Positions 8,536-15,492 of a stretch of DNA of 40,646 bases are shown one piece after another. The stretch comes from an uncultured Ardenticatenia bacterium (GTDB lineage Bacteria > Chloroflexota > Anaerolineae > 4572-78 > NAK82). The position numbers were made by a program, and so were the translations under genes. The stretch spans positions 1-40,646 of the forward strand of contig CAKZLO010000018.1 of the NCBI GenBank assembly GCA_937127125.1. The letters run 5' to 3'. How positions within the stretch are numbered: the stretch's first letter is position 1; every line of letters begins with the position of its first letter. The notes beneath the pieces were generated by a model. It was not told the DNA's origin and made no database searches. It was given only the letters and a program-made list of their open reading frames with translations.

Positions 8536-8606
8536 TGGGGGTTCGTCTAGCGGTAGGACAGCGGACTCTGGATCCGTACGCCGAGGTTCGAATCCTCGAC
8601 CCCCAG
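8536..8606 (+). tRNA. tRNA-Gln (anticodon CTG)
   Basis: A full cloverleaf can be folded: acceptor TGGGGGT/ACCCCCA, a D-arm with AGCGGTAGGA, anticodon stem GCGGA/TCCGT around the loop CTCTGGA (anticodon CTG), and T-arm CGAGG-TTCGAAT-CCTCG. The discriminator base is G, as expected for glutamine. CCA is not encoded. It has its own promoter (8495) and terminator (8624). Confidence 0.96.
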
Positions 8607-8623
8607 CCTCTTTGTGATTGGCT

Positions 8624-8659
8624 CCCTTGCTGCACGTCGTGCGGCAGGGGATTTTTTTT
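8624..8659 (+). terminator. Intrinsic terminator after tRNA-Gln
   Basis: A roughly 12-bp hairpin (CCCTTGCTGCAC paired with GTGCGGCAGGGG, with GT wobbles and a 3-base loop) is followed by a run of eight T (8652-8659). This is the clearest rho-independent terminator in the window. Confidence 0.9.
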
Positions 8660-8683
8660 GTGGTGCGGTGCCCCTCACCTTGA

Positions 8684-8704
8684 CCCTCTCCCACCAGGAG
8701 AGGG
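8684..8704. repeat. CCCTCTCC-type small palindrome
   Basis: CCCTCTCC (8684-8691) and GGAGAGGG (8697-8704) form a perfect 8-bp hairpin in the context CCCCTCACCTTGACCC. A similar but looser stretch is seen at 11432-11470 (CCCCTCCTCATCCTGACCCT). It is probably a second interspersed palindrome family. Confidence 0.55.
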
Positions 8705-8740
8705 GATTGCTGGCCGCCGCGCGTGTACTGGCTCCGCGCT

Positions 8741-8861
8741 GCGACCGACCGAATCCGAGCCGCGACCGTGCGTAGGGGCGCAATACATTGCGCCCGTACC
8801 CGCCGCCGGCCAACACGCGCGCGCGGGCGCAATTGAATGTGCCCCTACGGACGCGCGCGGC
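8741..8861 (+). repeat. 121-bp palindromic repeat, copy A, upstream of the toxin-antitoxin pair
   Basis: This copy is nearly identical over 121 bases to copy B at 9754-9874, in the same orientation. It contains a 28-nt near-perfect palindrome at 8772-8799 (GTAGGGGCGCAAT, AC, ATTGCGCCCGTAC) and a second, weaker inverted GGGCGCAAT ... TGTGCCCCTAC hairpin near its 3' end. It is therefore a head-to-head pair of REP-like hairpins, as in REPINs. Confidence 0.85.
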
Positions 8862-8892
8862 GGAGGCGCTCCTGCTGGAGGAACGGGTATCG

Positions 8893-8914
8893 CCTTGTGC
8901 CTAGCGTGACAAGG
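8893..8914. promoter_or_regulatory. Inverted repeat upstream of the toxin-antitoxin promoter
   Basis: CCTTGT (8893-8898) and ACAAGG (8909-8914) form a 6-bp inverted repeat with a 10-base gap, 12 bases before the -35 box. It could be a regulator binding site for the toxin-antitoxin genes. The assignment rests only on position and symmetry. Confidence 0.3.
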
Positions 8915-8926
8915 CACCCAGATGGC

Positions 8927-8955
8927 TTGAAAGTTGTGCCGGGATGTGCTACACT
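8927..8955 (+). promoter_or_regulatory. Promoter of the mntA-hepT pair
   Basis: TTGAAA (8927-8932), a 17-base spacer and TACACT (8950-8955) form a good promoter about 75 bases before the first gene of the toxin-antitoxin pair. Confidence 0.65.
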
Positions 8956-9031
8956 GGCCCTGTGGTGGTGAGAAGGACATATTGTAGCCCGTTCTTGCCG
9001 CGGCCGGTATAGTGGTAGGCGGAGGATGGCC

Positions 9032-9388
9032 ATGGCCCGGTCTGTGGAGGATGCGACAAGGTCAGCGGATGCGGCAGTGTTGAGTCGCCTGCGCCGTGAG
9101 CTGCCCTATCTGCGCCAACGCTTCGGAGTCATCCGCATAGCGTTGTACGGTTCCTTCGCGCGCGGCGGTCAGACGAAGGACAGCGATGTGGACCTGCTGG
9201 TCGAGCTGTCGCGTCCGCTTGGCCTCGAGTTTGTGGCGCTGGCCGAATATCTGGAGGACGTACTCGGCCGGCGCGTTGACCTGGCCACTTTTGACGCCTT
9301 CCGTCGCGCGTTGCAGCAACCCCATCGTCGTGCTATTGCCGTTGCCGTCCAGAAGGACCTGATTGATGTCGAAAGCGCGCCGGCGTGA
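9032..9388 (+). CDS. mntA: MNT-type nucleotidyltransferase antitoxin (MntA-like)
   Basis: A 118-residue minimal nucleotidyltransferase. The catalytic signature GSFARGGQTKDSDVDLLVE (about residues 42-60) gives the GS-x10-D-x-D metal-binding motif; a basic C-terminus follows. In characterised HEPN/MNT pairs the MNT protein neutralises the toxin by adding AMP groups near the RNase active site. ATG 9032 is chosen because GGAGG (9021-9025) is 6 bases upstream; the in-frame ATG 9026 directly touches that site. The gene overlaps hepT by 23 bases, which suggests coupled translation. The pair is bracketed by 121-bp repeats. Confidence 0.88.
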   Translation: MARSVEDATRSADAAVLSRLRRELPYLRQRFGVIRIALYGSFARGGQTKDSDVDLLVELSRPLGLEFVALAEYLEDVLGRRVDLATFDAFRRALQQPHRRAIAVAVQKDLIDVESAPA

Positions 9389-9731
9389 CCGCGACCTGCT
9401 GGCTGACGTTCGGGAAGCCATTGAGCGCATCCTGGAATACACCCACGAGCTCACCTTCGACCAGTACGTGCAATCGCGCCTGGTGCAGGATGCTGTGCTG
9501 CGCAACCTCCAGGTGATCGGCGAGGCAGCCAAGAAGATCTCGGATGATGTGAAAGCTTGCCATCCCGAGGTGCCGTGGCGGCGGATGGCTGGCTTGCGTG
9601 ACCGCGTTGTGCATGATTACTTTGGCGTGGACGATCAAGTGGTGTGGTCCGTGGTGCGGCAGGATTTGCCACCGCTGGTCGACCGGCTGACGGCGATACT
9701 GCAAGGTTTGCCCCCTGATGAGGAGCCTTAA
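9366..9731 (+). CDS. hepT: HEPN ribonuclease toxin (HepT-like, DUF86)
   Basis: A 121-residue all-helical HEPN protein of the DUF86/HepT family, a probable RNase toxin. The active-site motif R-x4-H-x-Y is intact (RDRVVHDYFG, near residues 79-88). The conserved helix LVQDAVLRNLQVIGEAAKKIS is at about residues 39-59. ATG 9366 is preferred over the adjacent TTG 9363. The gene starts inside the end of mntA in another frame. Intact catalytic residues in both partners suggest a working module. Repeat B begins 23 bases after the stop. Confidence 0.88.
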   Translation: MSKARRRDRDLLADVREAIERILEYTHELTFDQYVQSRLVQDAVLRNLQVIGEAAKKISDDVKACHPEVPWRRMAGLRDRVVHDYFGVDDQVVWSVVRQDLPPLVDRLTAILQGLPPDEEP

Positions 9732-9753
9732 ATCGGTCAAATCCATCCGCGCC

Positions 9754-9874
9754 GCGACCAACCGAATCTGAGCCGCGACCGTGCGTAGGGGCGCAATACA
9801 TTGCGCCCGTACCCGCCCCCGGCCAACACGCGAGCACGGGCACAATGCCATTGTGCCCCTACGGACGCGCGCGG
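9754..9874 (+). repeat. 121-bp palindromic repeat, copy B, downstream of the toxin-antitoxin pair
   Basis: Direct copy of the repeat at 8741-8861. It has the same 28-nt palindrome at 9785-9812 and a second hairpin, GGGCACAAT/ATTGTGCCC, at 9838-9858 that pairs perfectly over 9 bp. It ends 9 bases before the hisS stop codon, in the space between two genes that converge. Confidence 0.85.
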
Positions 9875-9882
9875 CTCGGTTA

Positions 9883-11184
9883 TCACGCGCGCAACGCTGA
9901 GCTGGCCGCGGGCAGCGCACCCCGCAACGCAGCATCCAGCCATGCGCTCAGCTGCTCCAGCGCCACCTGCTCCTGAGTGCCTCGTGCCATACTGCGCACC
10001 GTCGCCACGCCCGCCTGCACCTCCTCCTCGCCCAGGATGACAGCGTATTCCACCGCGGCGCGATCGGCACTCTTCAACTGTGCCTTCAGGCTGCGGTCGC
10101 CAAAGGCGAGCAGGCTGCGGATGCCGCTGTCGCGCAACCGTTCCACCAGGCGCACCGCCGCCAGCTTGGCCGGAGCACCCAGGTAACACACCATCACCTG
10201 CGGGCGCACCTCCTCAGGGACAGGCAACCCCAGCTGCTGCATCGCCAGCACAATGCGCTCGATGCCGGAGCCAAAGCCGATGCCTGGCGTGGGTGGCCCA
10301 CCCAGCTCGGCAATCAGGCCGTCGTAGCGGCCACCGCCGCAGATGGTGTCCTGGGCTCCCAGCCCGGCCGCTTTGATCTCGAAGACAGTCTTGGTGTAGT
10401 AATCCAGCCCGCGCACAATGCGATAGTTGATCTGATAGGGGCGCTCCAAGGCATCCAGATAACGACACAGGTCGGCGAAGTGGGCGGCACACTCGGGGCA
10501 CAGGTGTTCGACGATGTGCGGTGCACGCTCCAGGAGGGGTTGCGTCGCCTCCTCCTTGCTGTCAAGCAGGCGCAACGGGTTCTTACGCAGACGCATGCGA
10601 TCTACCTCGGGCAGCTGGTCGGCCAAGGGGGTAAAGAAGTCCACCAGTGCGCGCACATAACCCGGCTTGCACCGGGGGCAACCGGTCGAGTTGATGTGCA
10701 GGCGCAGGTCGCGGAAGCCCAGCTCGCGGAAGAGATGCCATGCCACGCTGATCACCTCGACGTCCACCGCGGCATCCTGTTCACCGATCACCTCGATGTC
10801 GAACTGGGAATGCTGGCGATAGCGGCCGGCCTGGGGTTTCTCGTGGCGGAAAAGCGGCCCGGTCGTCCACACCTTGAGCGGCGTCGGCAGGACGTGCAGG
10901 CCGTTCTCGATATAAGCGCGCATAATGCCAGCGGTGAACTCGGGGCGCAGGCTCACCCATGTGCCGTCGCGGTCTTCGAAGGAGTACATCTCCTTTTCGA
11001 CGATGTCGGTGCCTTCACCCACACCGCGCACGAAGAGAGCGGTCACCTCCATAACGGGCACGTCAATGCGCCGGTAACCGTAGAGGTCGGCAACGTACTG
11101 GATGCGCTCGAGCACATAGCGCCAGTAGCGCTGCTCCTCGAAAAGCACATCGTTCATTCCGGTGATGCGAGCATAACGCGTCAA
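9883..11184 (-). CDS. hisS: Histidine-tRNA ligase
   Basis: Charges tRNA-His with histidine using ATP, in the cytosol. Class II synthetase motifs are clear: motif 2 with TTGPLFRHEKPQAGRYRQHSQFD, the HisRS signatures RGLDYYTKTVFE and GGGRYDGL, and motif 3 in GIGFGSGIERI. A C-terminal anticodon-binding domain follows (VMVCYLG ... AVILGEEE). At 433 residues it is the usual length. TTG 11184 is chosen because GGAGG (11192-11196) is 7 bases upstream. The TTG at 11190 is only one base from it. The N-terminus ARITGMNDVLFEEQ fits the family start. A promoter lies at 11231-11259. Confidence 0.95.
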   Translation of the reverse strand: MTRYARITGMNDVLFEEQRYWRYVLERIQYVADLYGYRRIDVPVMEVTALFVRGVGEGTDIVEKEMYSFEDRDGTWVSLRPEFTAGIMRAYIENGLHVLPTPLKVWTTGPLFRHEKPQAGRYRQHSQFDIEVIGEQDAAVDVEVISVAWHLFRELGFRDLRLHINSTGCPRCKPGYVRALVDFFTPLADQLPEVDRMRLRKNPLRLLDSKEEATQPLLERAPHIVEHLCPECAAHFADLCRYLDALERPYQINYRIVRGLDYYTKTVFEIKAAGLGAQDTICGGGRYDGLIAELGGPPTPGIGFGSGIERIVLAMQQLGLPVPEEVRPQVMVCYLGAPAKLAAVRLVERLRDSGIRSLLAFGDRSLKAQLKSADRAAVEYAVILGEEEVQAGVATVRSMARGTQEQVALEQLSAWLDAALRGALPAASSALRA

Positions 11185-11230
11185 GGGCAATCCTCCACCC
11201 GTCGCCTGTCAAGTGGTTGCGGGTGCGCCG

Positions 11231-11259
11231 ATTATAATCCTGTGGCGCCGAATCGCCAA
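11231..11259 (-). promoter_or_regulatory. hisS promoter
   Basis: On the minus strand TTGGCG (11259-11254), a 17-base spacer and a perfect TATAAT (11236-11231) lie about 47 bases before the hisS start. I saw no T-box-like element in the short leader. Confidence 0.65.
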
Positions 11260-11367
11260 GGTGACCACAGTGCAAGTGCCTCCGACGCGGGGAACGCTGA
11301 CACGCGCTGTTCGCTTCGCAGACATCCCCACCCAGCGCTGGCCGAGGGTATGAGGGGGTGAGGGAAA

Positions 11368-11396
11368 TTGGAAGCTTTGCCAGGCTGTGTTATACT
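11368..11396 (+). promoter_or_regulatory. Promoter of the exported propeller gene at 11782
   Basis: TTGGAA (11368-11373), 17 bases, TATACT (11391-11396). It diverges from the hisS promoter and gives a leader of about 380 bases before the ATG at 11782. Confidence 0.65.
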
Positions 11397-11402
11397 ATGT
11401 TT

Positions 11403-11781
11403 GCAACGTATGGACGTTGTGGGCGTTTGAATGCCCCTCCTCATCCTGACCCTCTCTTGCTTGGGAAGAGGACATTCATTCCCTCGTGATTCGCGTAGGA
11501 CAGGTGGCTGAGAGGCGCAGGTGCTCAATCCACTGGCTGAACATGTCCCCCCGCCGCCTGGTGATGATCAGGAGGTAGCCTCTATGCCCTATTAAGTTGA
11601 TTCACCGACGACGCCACCCGGCGCGTTCACTTCCTGGACCTGACGGGGTGTCGCCGTCCACAAAGGGACCGCCTGTGCTCATCCTGGCTCTTCTCTGTAC
11701 TCCGCCCTGCGTGCTCATCGGCTGGTCCCATCCCCACTCCCTTGTGTTCATTACGTGTTCGCCCGAAGGAGGGGCGAGACA
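11403..11781 (+). other. Long leader with possible structured RNA, no gene recognised
   Basis: The leader holds a degenerate CCCCTC...GACCCTCTC palindrome (11432-11470). A possible multi-stem structure follows: GGACA (11498-11502) can pair with TGTCC (11544-11548), and inside it GTGG (11504-11507) with CCAC (11530-11533). A GGAGG at 11571-11575 precedes a three-codon frame, ATG 11584 to TAA 11593. No protein of any length is supported. The fold does not match a riboswitch class I can name. Confidence 0.3.
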
Positions 11782-13323
11782 ATGAAGTTCCATCAATATC
11801 TTCGCCTGATCGCACTCGTGAGCATATGTCTGATGCTGGTCACATGGCCGGCGCAGGCGCAGGGTGAGGAGACCCCTGCCAGTTATGTAGGCATCTACCG
11901 GCTGGTGGCTACCGGCAACGCAGAGATCTCCCAACGCACGGGTGCTGTGTTTTCGCCCTGGCTGGAGCTGGCCGATATGAGCCTGGACGGTGAGTTCGTG
12001 GCTTGGACCGGTGCACCGGACAGAGTGGCAACGATCTACACGTCCGACTTCGCCGGCGGCGAGGTCAATGCCCATCCGTTCGACCAGCCCGTGCGTGGCT
12101 TTTGGCAGCTGGTCGTGGGGGGCCGGCGCGTGTTCGCGTTGACCAGCGGCGCCCAGGCCATCTGGATGGTCGAACAGGGTGGCAAGCAGATGATTCTGGA
12201 TGCCACCAGCGAGGCAATTGCCAAGGAGAGTGGCATCTCGCAGGCAGGCAACCTCGTCGCCAGCGGTGATGGCGCCTGGGTGTATTTCACCGCCGAAAAT
12301 GGGCGCGTCATGGGAGACGTCTTCCGCCTGCCCGCGGCAGCGGGCGCGCCGATCCTGGTGCTTGCGCGGAAGGATGTCCCCTGCCCGTCGCACTTCCACC
12401 CGGAGCGCTGCGACGGTGGCTGGGGCGCTCCACAGTGGCTGGACGTGTCCGCCGACGCCGGACGGTTGGCCGGCGTGGTCGGGGGGTTTATCACCTTCGA
12501 CCAGAAGAATGAGGTGCACACCCACGACTGGGACGAGGTATTGGTGTTCTCCGGCGCCGGCAAGGTGCTGATCACCTCGGATGACCAGCTGGGCAAGACC
12601 AAAGCAGCTCTGGCCATCAGCCCGGACGGCAGCACAGTGATATTCCATGCCACGGTCTACGCCAGCCCCAACGACAAAACTGGTGAAGCGCGTTGGGTTG
12701 CCATGGACAGCGACGGTGTAGGTGCCATGCGCGTGCTCAATCCCCAGTCGGCCAATGTGGTTCGCCCGGCGATGAATCGTGATGGTACGATCGCACTGCT
12801 CGACCTGAGCAAGCTGGTGCGCACGGATGGCAGCGGCGAGATGGACCTCTTTCCATCCTGGAACGTTACCAGAATCAGTTTGGGCAGCCATAACAACCTG
12901 GCCATGAGTGAATCCGGAGACCGCGTGGCATTCACCGTCCAATATCCCGATTTTCGCTCCTTCTACGTGGGCTCGGTGAACGAACCCGGCGCCGAGGAAC
13001 GGGCACCGATTGGCATTACCGACGTCAGCTTGGCAACGGCAAGCGCTGCCGACGAGCTGACGCTGACGGTAAGCACGTTTGGGCCGGTGAAGCTGGTGGT
13101 GGTCGAGCCGCAACGGGATGGCCGGCTGGTAGACCCCAAGGAGGCCCCGTGGAGCTGTGCAACCCCTCGCGACGACGGCCAGCCGCCGGATGTGGCAGCC
13201 CAGGACGGTAGGTTCAGCGCGGTGTGCCAGCTGAAGGGAGAGGATAGCGGCGGCATGCGCGTCGGGATCGCCACCGAGGCACAGGGTTGGGTTCTGGTGA
13301 AGGATTATCCGCTGTTCTGGTAA
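11782..13323 (+). CDS. Exported TolB/WD40-like propeller protein
   Basis: A 513-residue exported protein of unknown function. GAAGGAGGGG lies just upstream of ATG 11782, and the frame opens with a signal peptide (MKFHQYLRLIALVSICLMLV ... AQAQ, cleavage near residue 28). The body has repeated beta-strand blocks of the TolB/WD40-like type, for example LGKTKAALAISPDGSTVIFHA and AMSESGDRVAFTVQYP. Such blocks usually form propellers. The last 130 residues look like a separate beta domain that ends in WVLVKDYPLFW. No enzyme motif is visible. It precedes the GT-C operon, which has its own promoter, so the two may be only neighbours. Confidence 0.7.
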   Translation: MKFHQYLRLIALVSICLMLVTWPAQAQGEETPASYVGIYRLVATGNAEISQRTGAVFSPWLELADMSLDGEFVAWTGAPDRVATIYTSDFAGGEVNAHPFDQPVRGFWQLVVGGRRVFALTSGAQAIWMVEQGGKQMILDATSEAIAKESGISQAGNLVASGDGAWVYFTAENGRVMGDVFRLPAAAGAPILVLARKDVPCPSHFHPERCDGGWGAPQWLDVSADAGRLAGVVGGFITFDQKNEVHTHDWDEVLVFSGAGKVLITSDDQLGKTKAALAISPDGSTVIFHATVYASPNDKTGEARWVAMDSDGVGAMRVLNPQSANVVRPAMNRDGTIALLDLSKLVRTDGSGEMDLFPSWNVTRISLGSHNNLAMSESGDRVAFTVQYPDFRSFYVGSVNEPGAEERAPIGITDVSLATASAADELTLTVSTFGPVKLVVVEPQRDGRLVDPKEAPWSCATPRDDGQPPDVAAQDGRFSAVCQLKGEDSGGMRVGIATEAQGWVLVKDYPLFW

Positions 13324-13355
13324 AAGTTGCTCGGTTGCGGGGGCTGTCACCGTTT

Positions 13356-13384
13356 TTGCTCCTTGCCTGGCTCTCTGTTATAAT
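13356..13384 (+). promoter_or_regulatory. Promoter of the GT-C operon
   Basis: TTGCTC (13356-13361), 17 bases, and a perfect TATAAT (13379-13384) lie between the propeller gene and the first GT-C gene. This is the only good promoter I find before the seven-gene run. Confidence 0.65.
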
Positions 13385-13414
13385 GGGCCCATTCTTGGAA
13401 GGAGACGGGGCGAG

Positions 13415-13465
13415 GTGCTTGGCATCGCGATGCCTTGTGCCTGCGCCCCGCTGCTTTTCGAGTGA
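13415..13465 (+). CDS. Possible 16-residue leader peptide overlapping the first GT-C gene
   Basis: AAGGAG (13399-13404) precedes a short frame from GTG 13415 (or ATG 13430) to TGA 13463-13465, encoding VLGIAMPCACAPLLFE. Its stop overlaps the GTG 13462 start of the next gene as GTGA, the same overlap used at two later junctions in this operon. This suggests translational coupling, but a peptide this short cannot be proven from sequence. Confidence 0.3.
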   Translation: MLGIAMPCACAPLLFE

Positions 13466-15492
13466 TACATTTTGCGACATATCCACTCGACAAGGCGCAA
13501 ACTTGGGAACGTGGCGCGCTGATGGCCGGCGCGGTAGCATTGTCGGCGTTGGCAGCGTGGTGGCGCTGGCGCTATCTGGTATACGTGCAACCCTATCCCG
13601 ATGAGTTTGTCACCTTGCTGGCTGTGCGCGCCATCCTGGAACGCGGACTGCCTGTCCTGCCTTCTGGCCTGTTCTACGAACACGGGCTGCTCTTCTCCTA
13701 TCTGGGTGCCGCGGTGAGCACGCTCGCCGGTTTCAGCCGCGAGGCGGTGCGTGCTGCCAGCGTGCTGGCCAGCCTGGCCAGCTTGGCTCTGACGTGGCAT
13801 TGGGGAAGGCGGCAGCTGAGCGTTGCAGCAGGGGGGATCGCCGCGGCCGCGCTGGCATTTGCTCCGGACGCCATTCTGTGGGGCGGCCGCGCGCGCATGT
13901 ACAGCCTGTTGCTGGTGTGGGTGTTGCTGGCAAGCGATGCCGCGCTCACTGGCGCCGTGCAGGACAGCCGTCGCTGGCGTTTGCTGGCCGCCGCCGCCCT
14001 GTTGCTGGCTGTGCTGACCCACTTTGTCGCGCTGGCACTGCTCGTGCCACTGGTGAGCGGCATGGGGCTGGTGCTGTGGTGGCAGGCACGTCATAAGGGG
14101 CTGCGCGCACTCCTGCCGGAATTGCCCGTCTGGGCCGCGGTGGCTCTGGTGGCGTTGCTGGTCAAGCGGCTGGGGCAGCCGAACAGCATCGCTCCACTAG
14201 AAGGCACCGCTTCCGGCATCCTCAGCGGCATCGCCCAGGTATTGGCCATCTACACCGCCTGGCCGGAGCGCCTGACGGCCGGTTGGCCGGCGGTGGCTGC
14301 CTTCTTCGGCGCGCCGGAAAATGCTTGGCTGGTTATCTTGGCCGTGGTAAGTGTTGGCGGGGCACTGCGCCGGGCGCTGCGTGGGGAGGTGGGCGCGCGT
14401 GACGTCGCCGCTCTCTTCCTGGCGTGGCTGATCGGCGTCAGCGCGCTGGGGATGGGGTTGCTGGTGGCGCCGCAACGGCGCGATGAGCGCTATTACTTTA
14501 TGCTGCTGCCTCTGCTGGCCCTCCTGGCTGCGGATGGACTGGTGCGTCTGGGGGGTGTGCTGAGCGGGGTGCTGAAACGTGGTGCGTGGTGGCCACGCGT
14601 CGGGGTGCCGGCAACGCTGACCGTGTGTGCGATCATCGCCGTGGGCTACTGGCCGGCGGATGCCGCACTGGTGGCGCGTCGCGGCAACGATTACGACGCT
14701 GCCTTTGCCCATGTGCGCGCCAACTGGCAGCCGGAGGACGCCGTGCTCACCGGCACGCCGGCGGCAGCCGCCTTCTATCTGGGGCGCAACGATTACTACG
14801 CCATGCAGGGTCCTGGCTACGCCTACCGCCTGATGCAGCGAGGGGATGCAATCGTGGATCGCTGGGTGGGTTCGCCCTGGCTGGGCACCGACGAGCAGTT
14901 GCACGCCGTGCTCAGCGGCCCGCGGCGCGTCTGGCTGGTGCTGGAGCGCTGGGGGCTGACGCTCGAATACTTCACGCCACTCACCATGCAGCGCCTGCTG
15001 GCGATGACCGATTTTGTGCGCGAGGACAGTGGTATCATCGTGTTGCGCTCGCGGCCGGGCGCGCGGCTCATCCCGGAACATCCCTCGCGGCCTGTAGGTG
15101 CCCACTTTGCCGATCGGGTGACGCTGCAGGGCTACGACGTCGCGCTCATCGTCGGCAACGCATCGCGCAACCTGGAGCTGGTGCTCTACTGGCAGGTGCA
15201 CCAGAAACTGGATGGCGATTACACCGTCTTTGTGCACCTGCGCGACAGCATGGGGCGCACCGTGGCACAAGCCGATCACGTGCCGCTGGCGCCGGTCTAC
15301 CCGCCCACGCTGTGGTCGCCTGGGCAGGTCATCCGCGAGCGCAGCGTGCTCAAGTTGCCACGCGGCATGCCGATGGACACCTATACGCTGTGGGTCGGAC
15401 TCTACCGGCTGGAGACGCTGGAACGGCTGCCGGTGGCTGGTGATACCAGCGGCGAGAACGCAGTGCCCCTGCACCTGGAGGGGATTTGGTGA
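13462..15492 (+). CDS. GT39/PMT-like GT-C glycosyltransferase with one C-terminal beta module
   Basis: A 676-residue membrane protein of the GT-C superfamily, likely moving a sugar from a polyprenyl-phosphate donor to an acceptor outside the membrane. After the first helix comes the acidic loop motif YPDEF (about residues 45-49), the usual site of the catalytic Asp/Glu. About ten further hydrophobic segments follow, and RRDERYYFMLLPLLALL lies near the end of the membrane part. Residues about 545-676 are a soluble beta-rich module (LVLYWQ ... DYTVFVHLRD ... LWVGLYRLETLERLP) shared by other operon members. GTG 13462 is my choice because of the GTGA overlap with the leader frame. TTG 13435 and ATG 13522 are alternatives. 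Donor and acceptor are unknown. Confidence 0.75.
   Translation: MIHFATYPLDKAQTWERGALMAGAVALSALAAWWRWRYLVYVQPYPDEFVTLLAVRAILERGLPVLPSGLFYEHGLLFSYLGAAVSTLAGFSREAVRAASVLASLASLALTWHWGRRQLSVAAGGIAAAALAFAPDAILWGGRARMYSLLLVWVLLASDAALTGAVQDSRRWRLLAAAALLLAVLTHFVALALLVPLVSGMGLVLWWQARHKGLRALLPELPVWAAVALVALLVKRLGQPNSIAPLEGTASGILSGIAQVLAIYTAWPERLTAGWPAVAAFFGAPENAWLVILAVVSVGGALRRALRGEVGARDVAALFLAWLIGVSALGMGLLVAPQRRDERYYFMLLPLLALLAADGLVRLGGVLSGVLKRGAWWPRVGVPATLTVCAIIAVGYWPADAALVARRGNDYDAAFAHVRANWQPEDAVLTGTPAAAAFYLGRNDYYAMQGPGYAYRLMQRGDAIVDRWVGSPWLGTDEQLHAVLSGPRRVWLVLERWGLTLEYFTPLTMQRLLAMTDFVREDSGIIVLRSRPGARLIPEHPSRPVGAHFADRVTLQGYDVALIVGNASRNLELVLYWQVHQKLDGDYTVFVHLRDSMGRTVAQADHVPLAPVYPPTLWSPGQVIRERSVLKLPRGMPMDTYTLWVGLYRLETLERLPVAGDTSGENAVPLHLEGIW

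Noticed and set aside
8999-9025. tRNA 5' half (GGTATAGTGGTAGGCGG resembles a D-arm)
   Set aside because: No matching acceptor, anticodon or T-arm follows, and the stretch ends in the ribosome binding site of mntA.
11498-11548. TPP riboswitch, suggested by CTGAGA
   Set aside because: Only the short CTGAGA is present; the second conserved THI-box half and the family pairing pattern are absent, and the downstream gene is unrelated to thiamine.
11602-13350. Minus-strand open frame of 582 codons opposite the exported propeller gene
   Set aside because: The plus strand has a strong ribosome binding site, a signal peptide and propeller repeats. The antisense frame has a Gln/His-rich composition typical of shadows.
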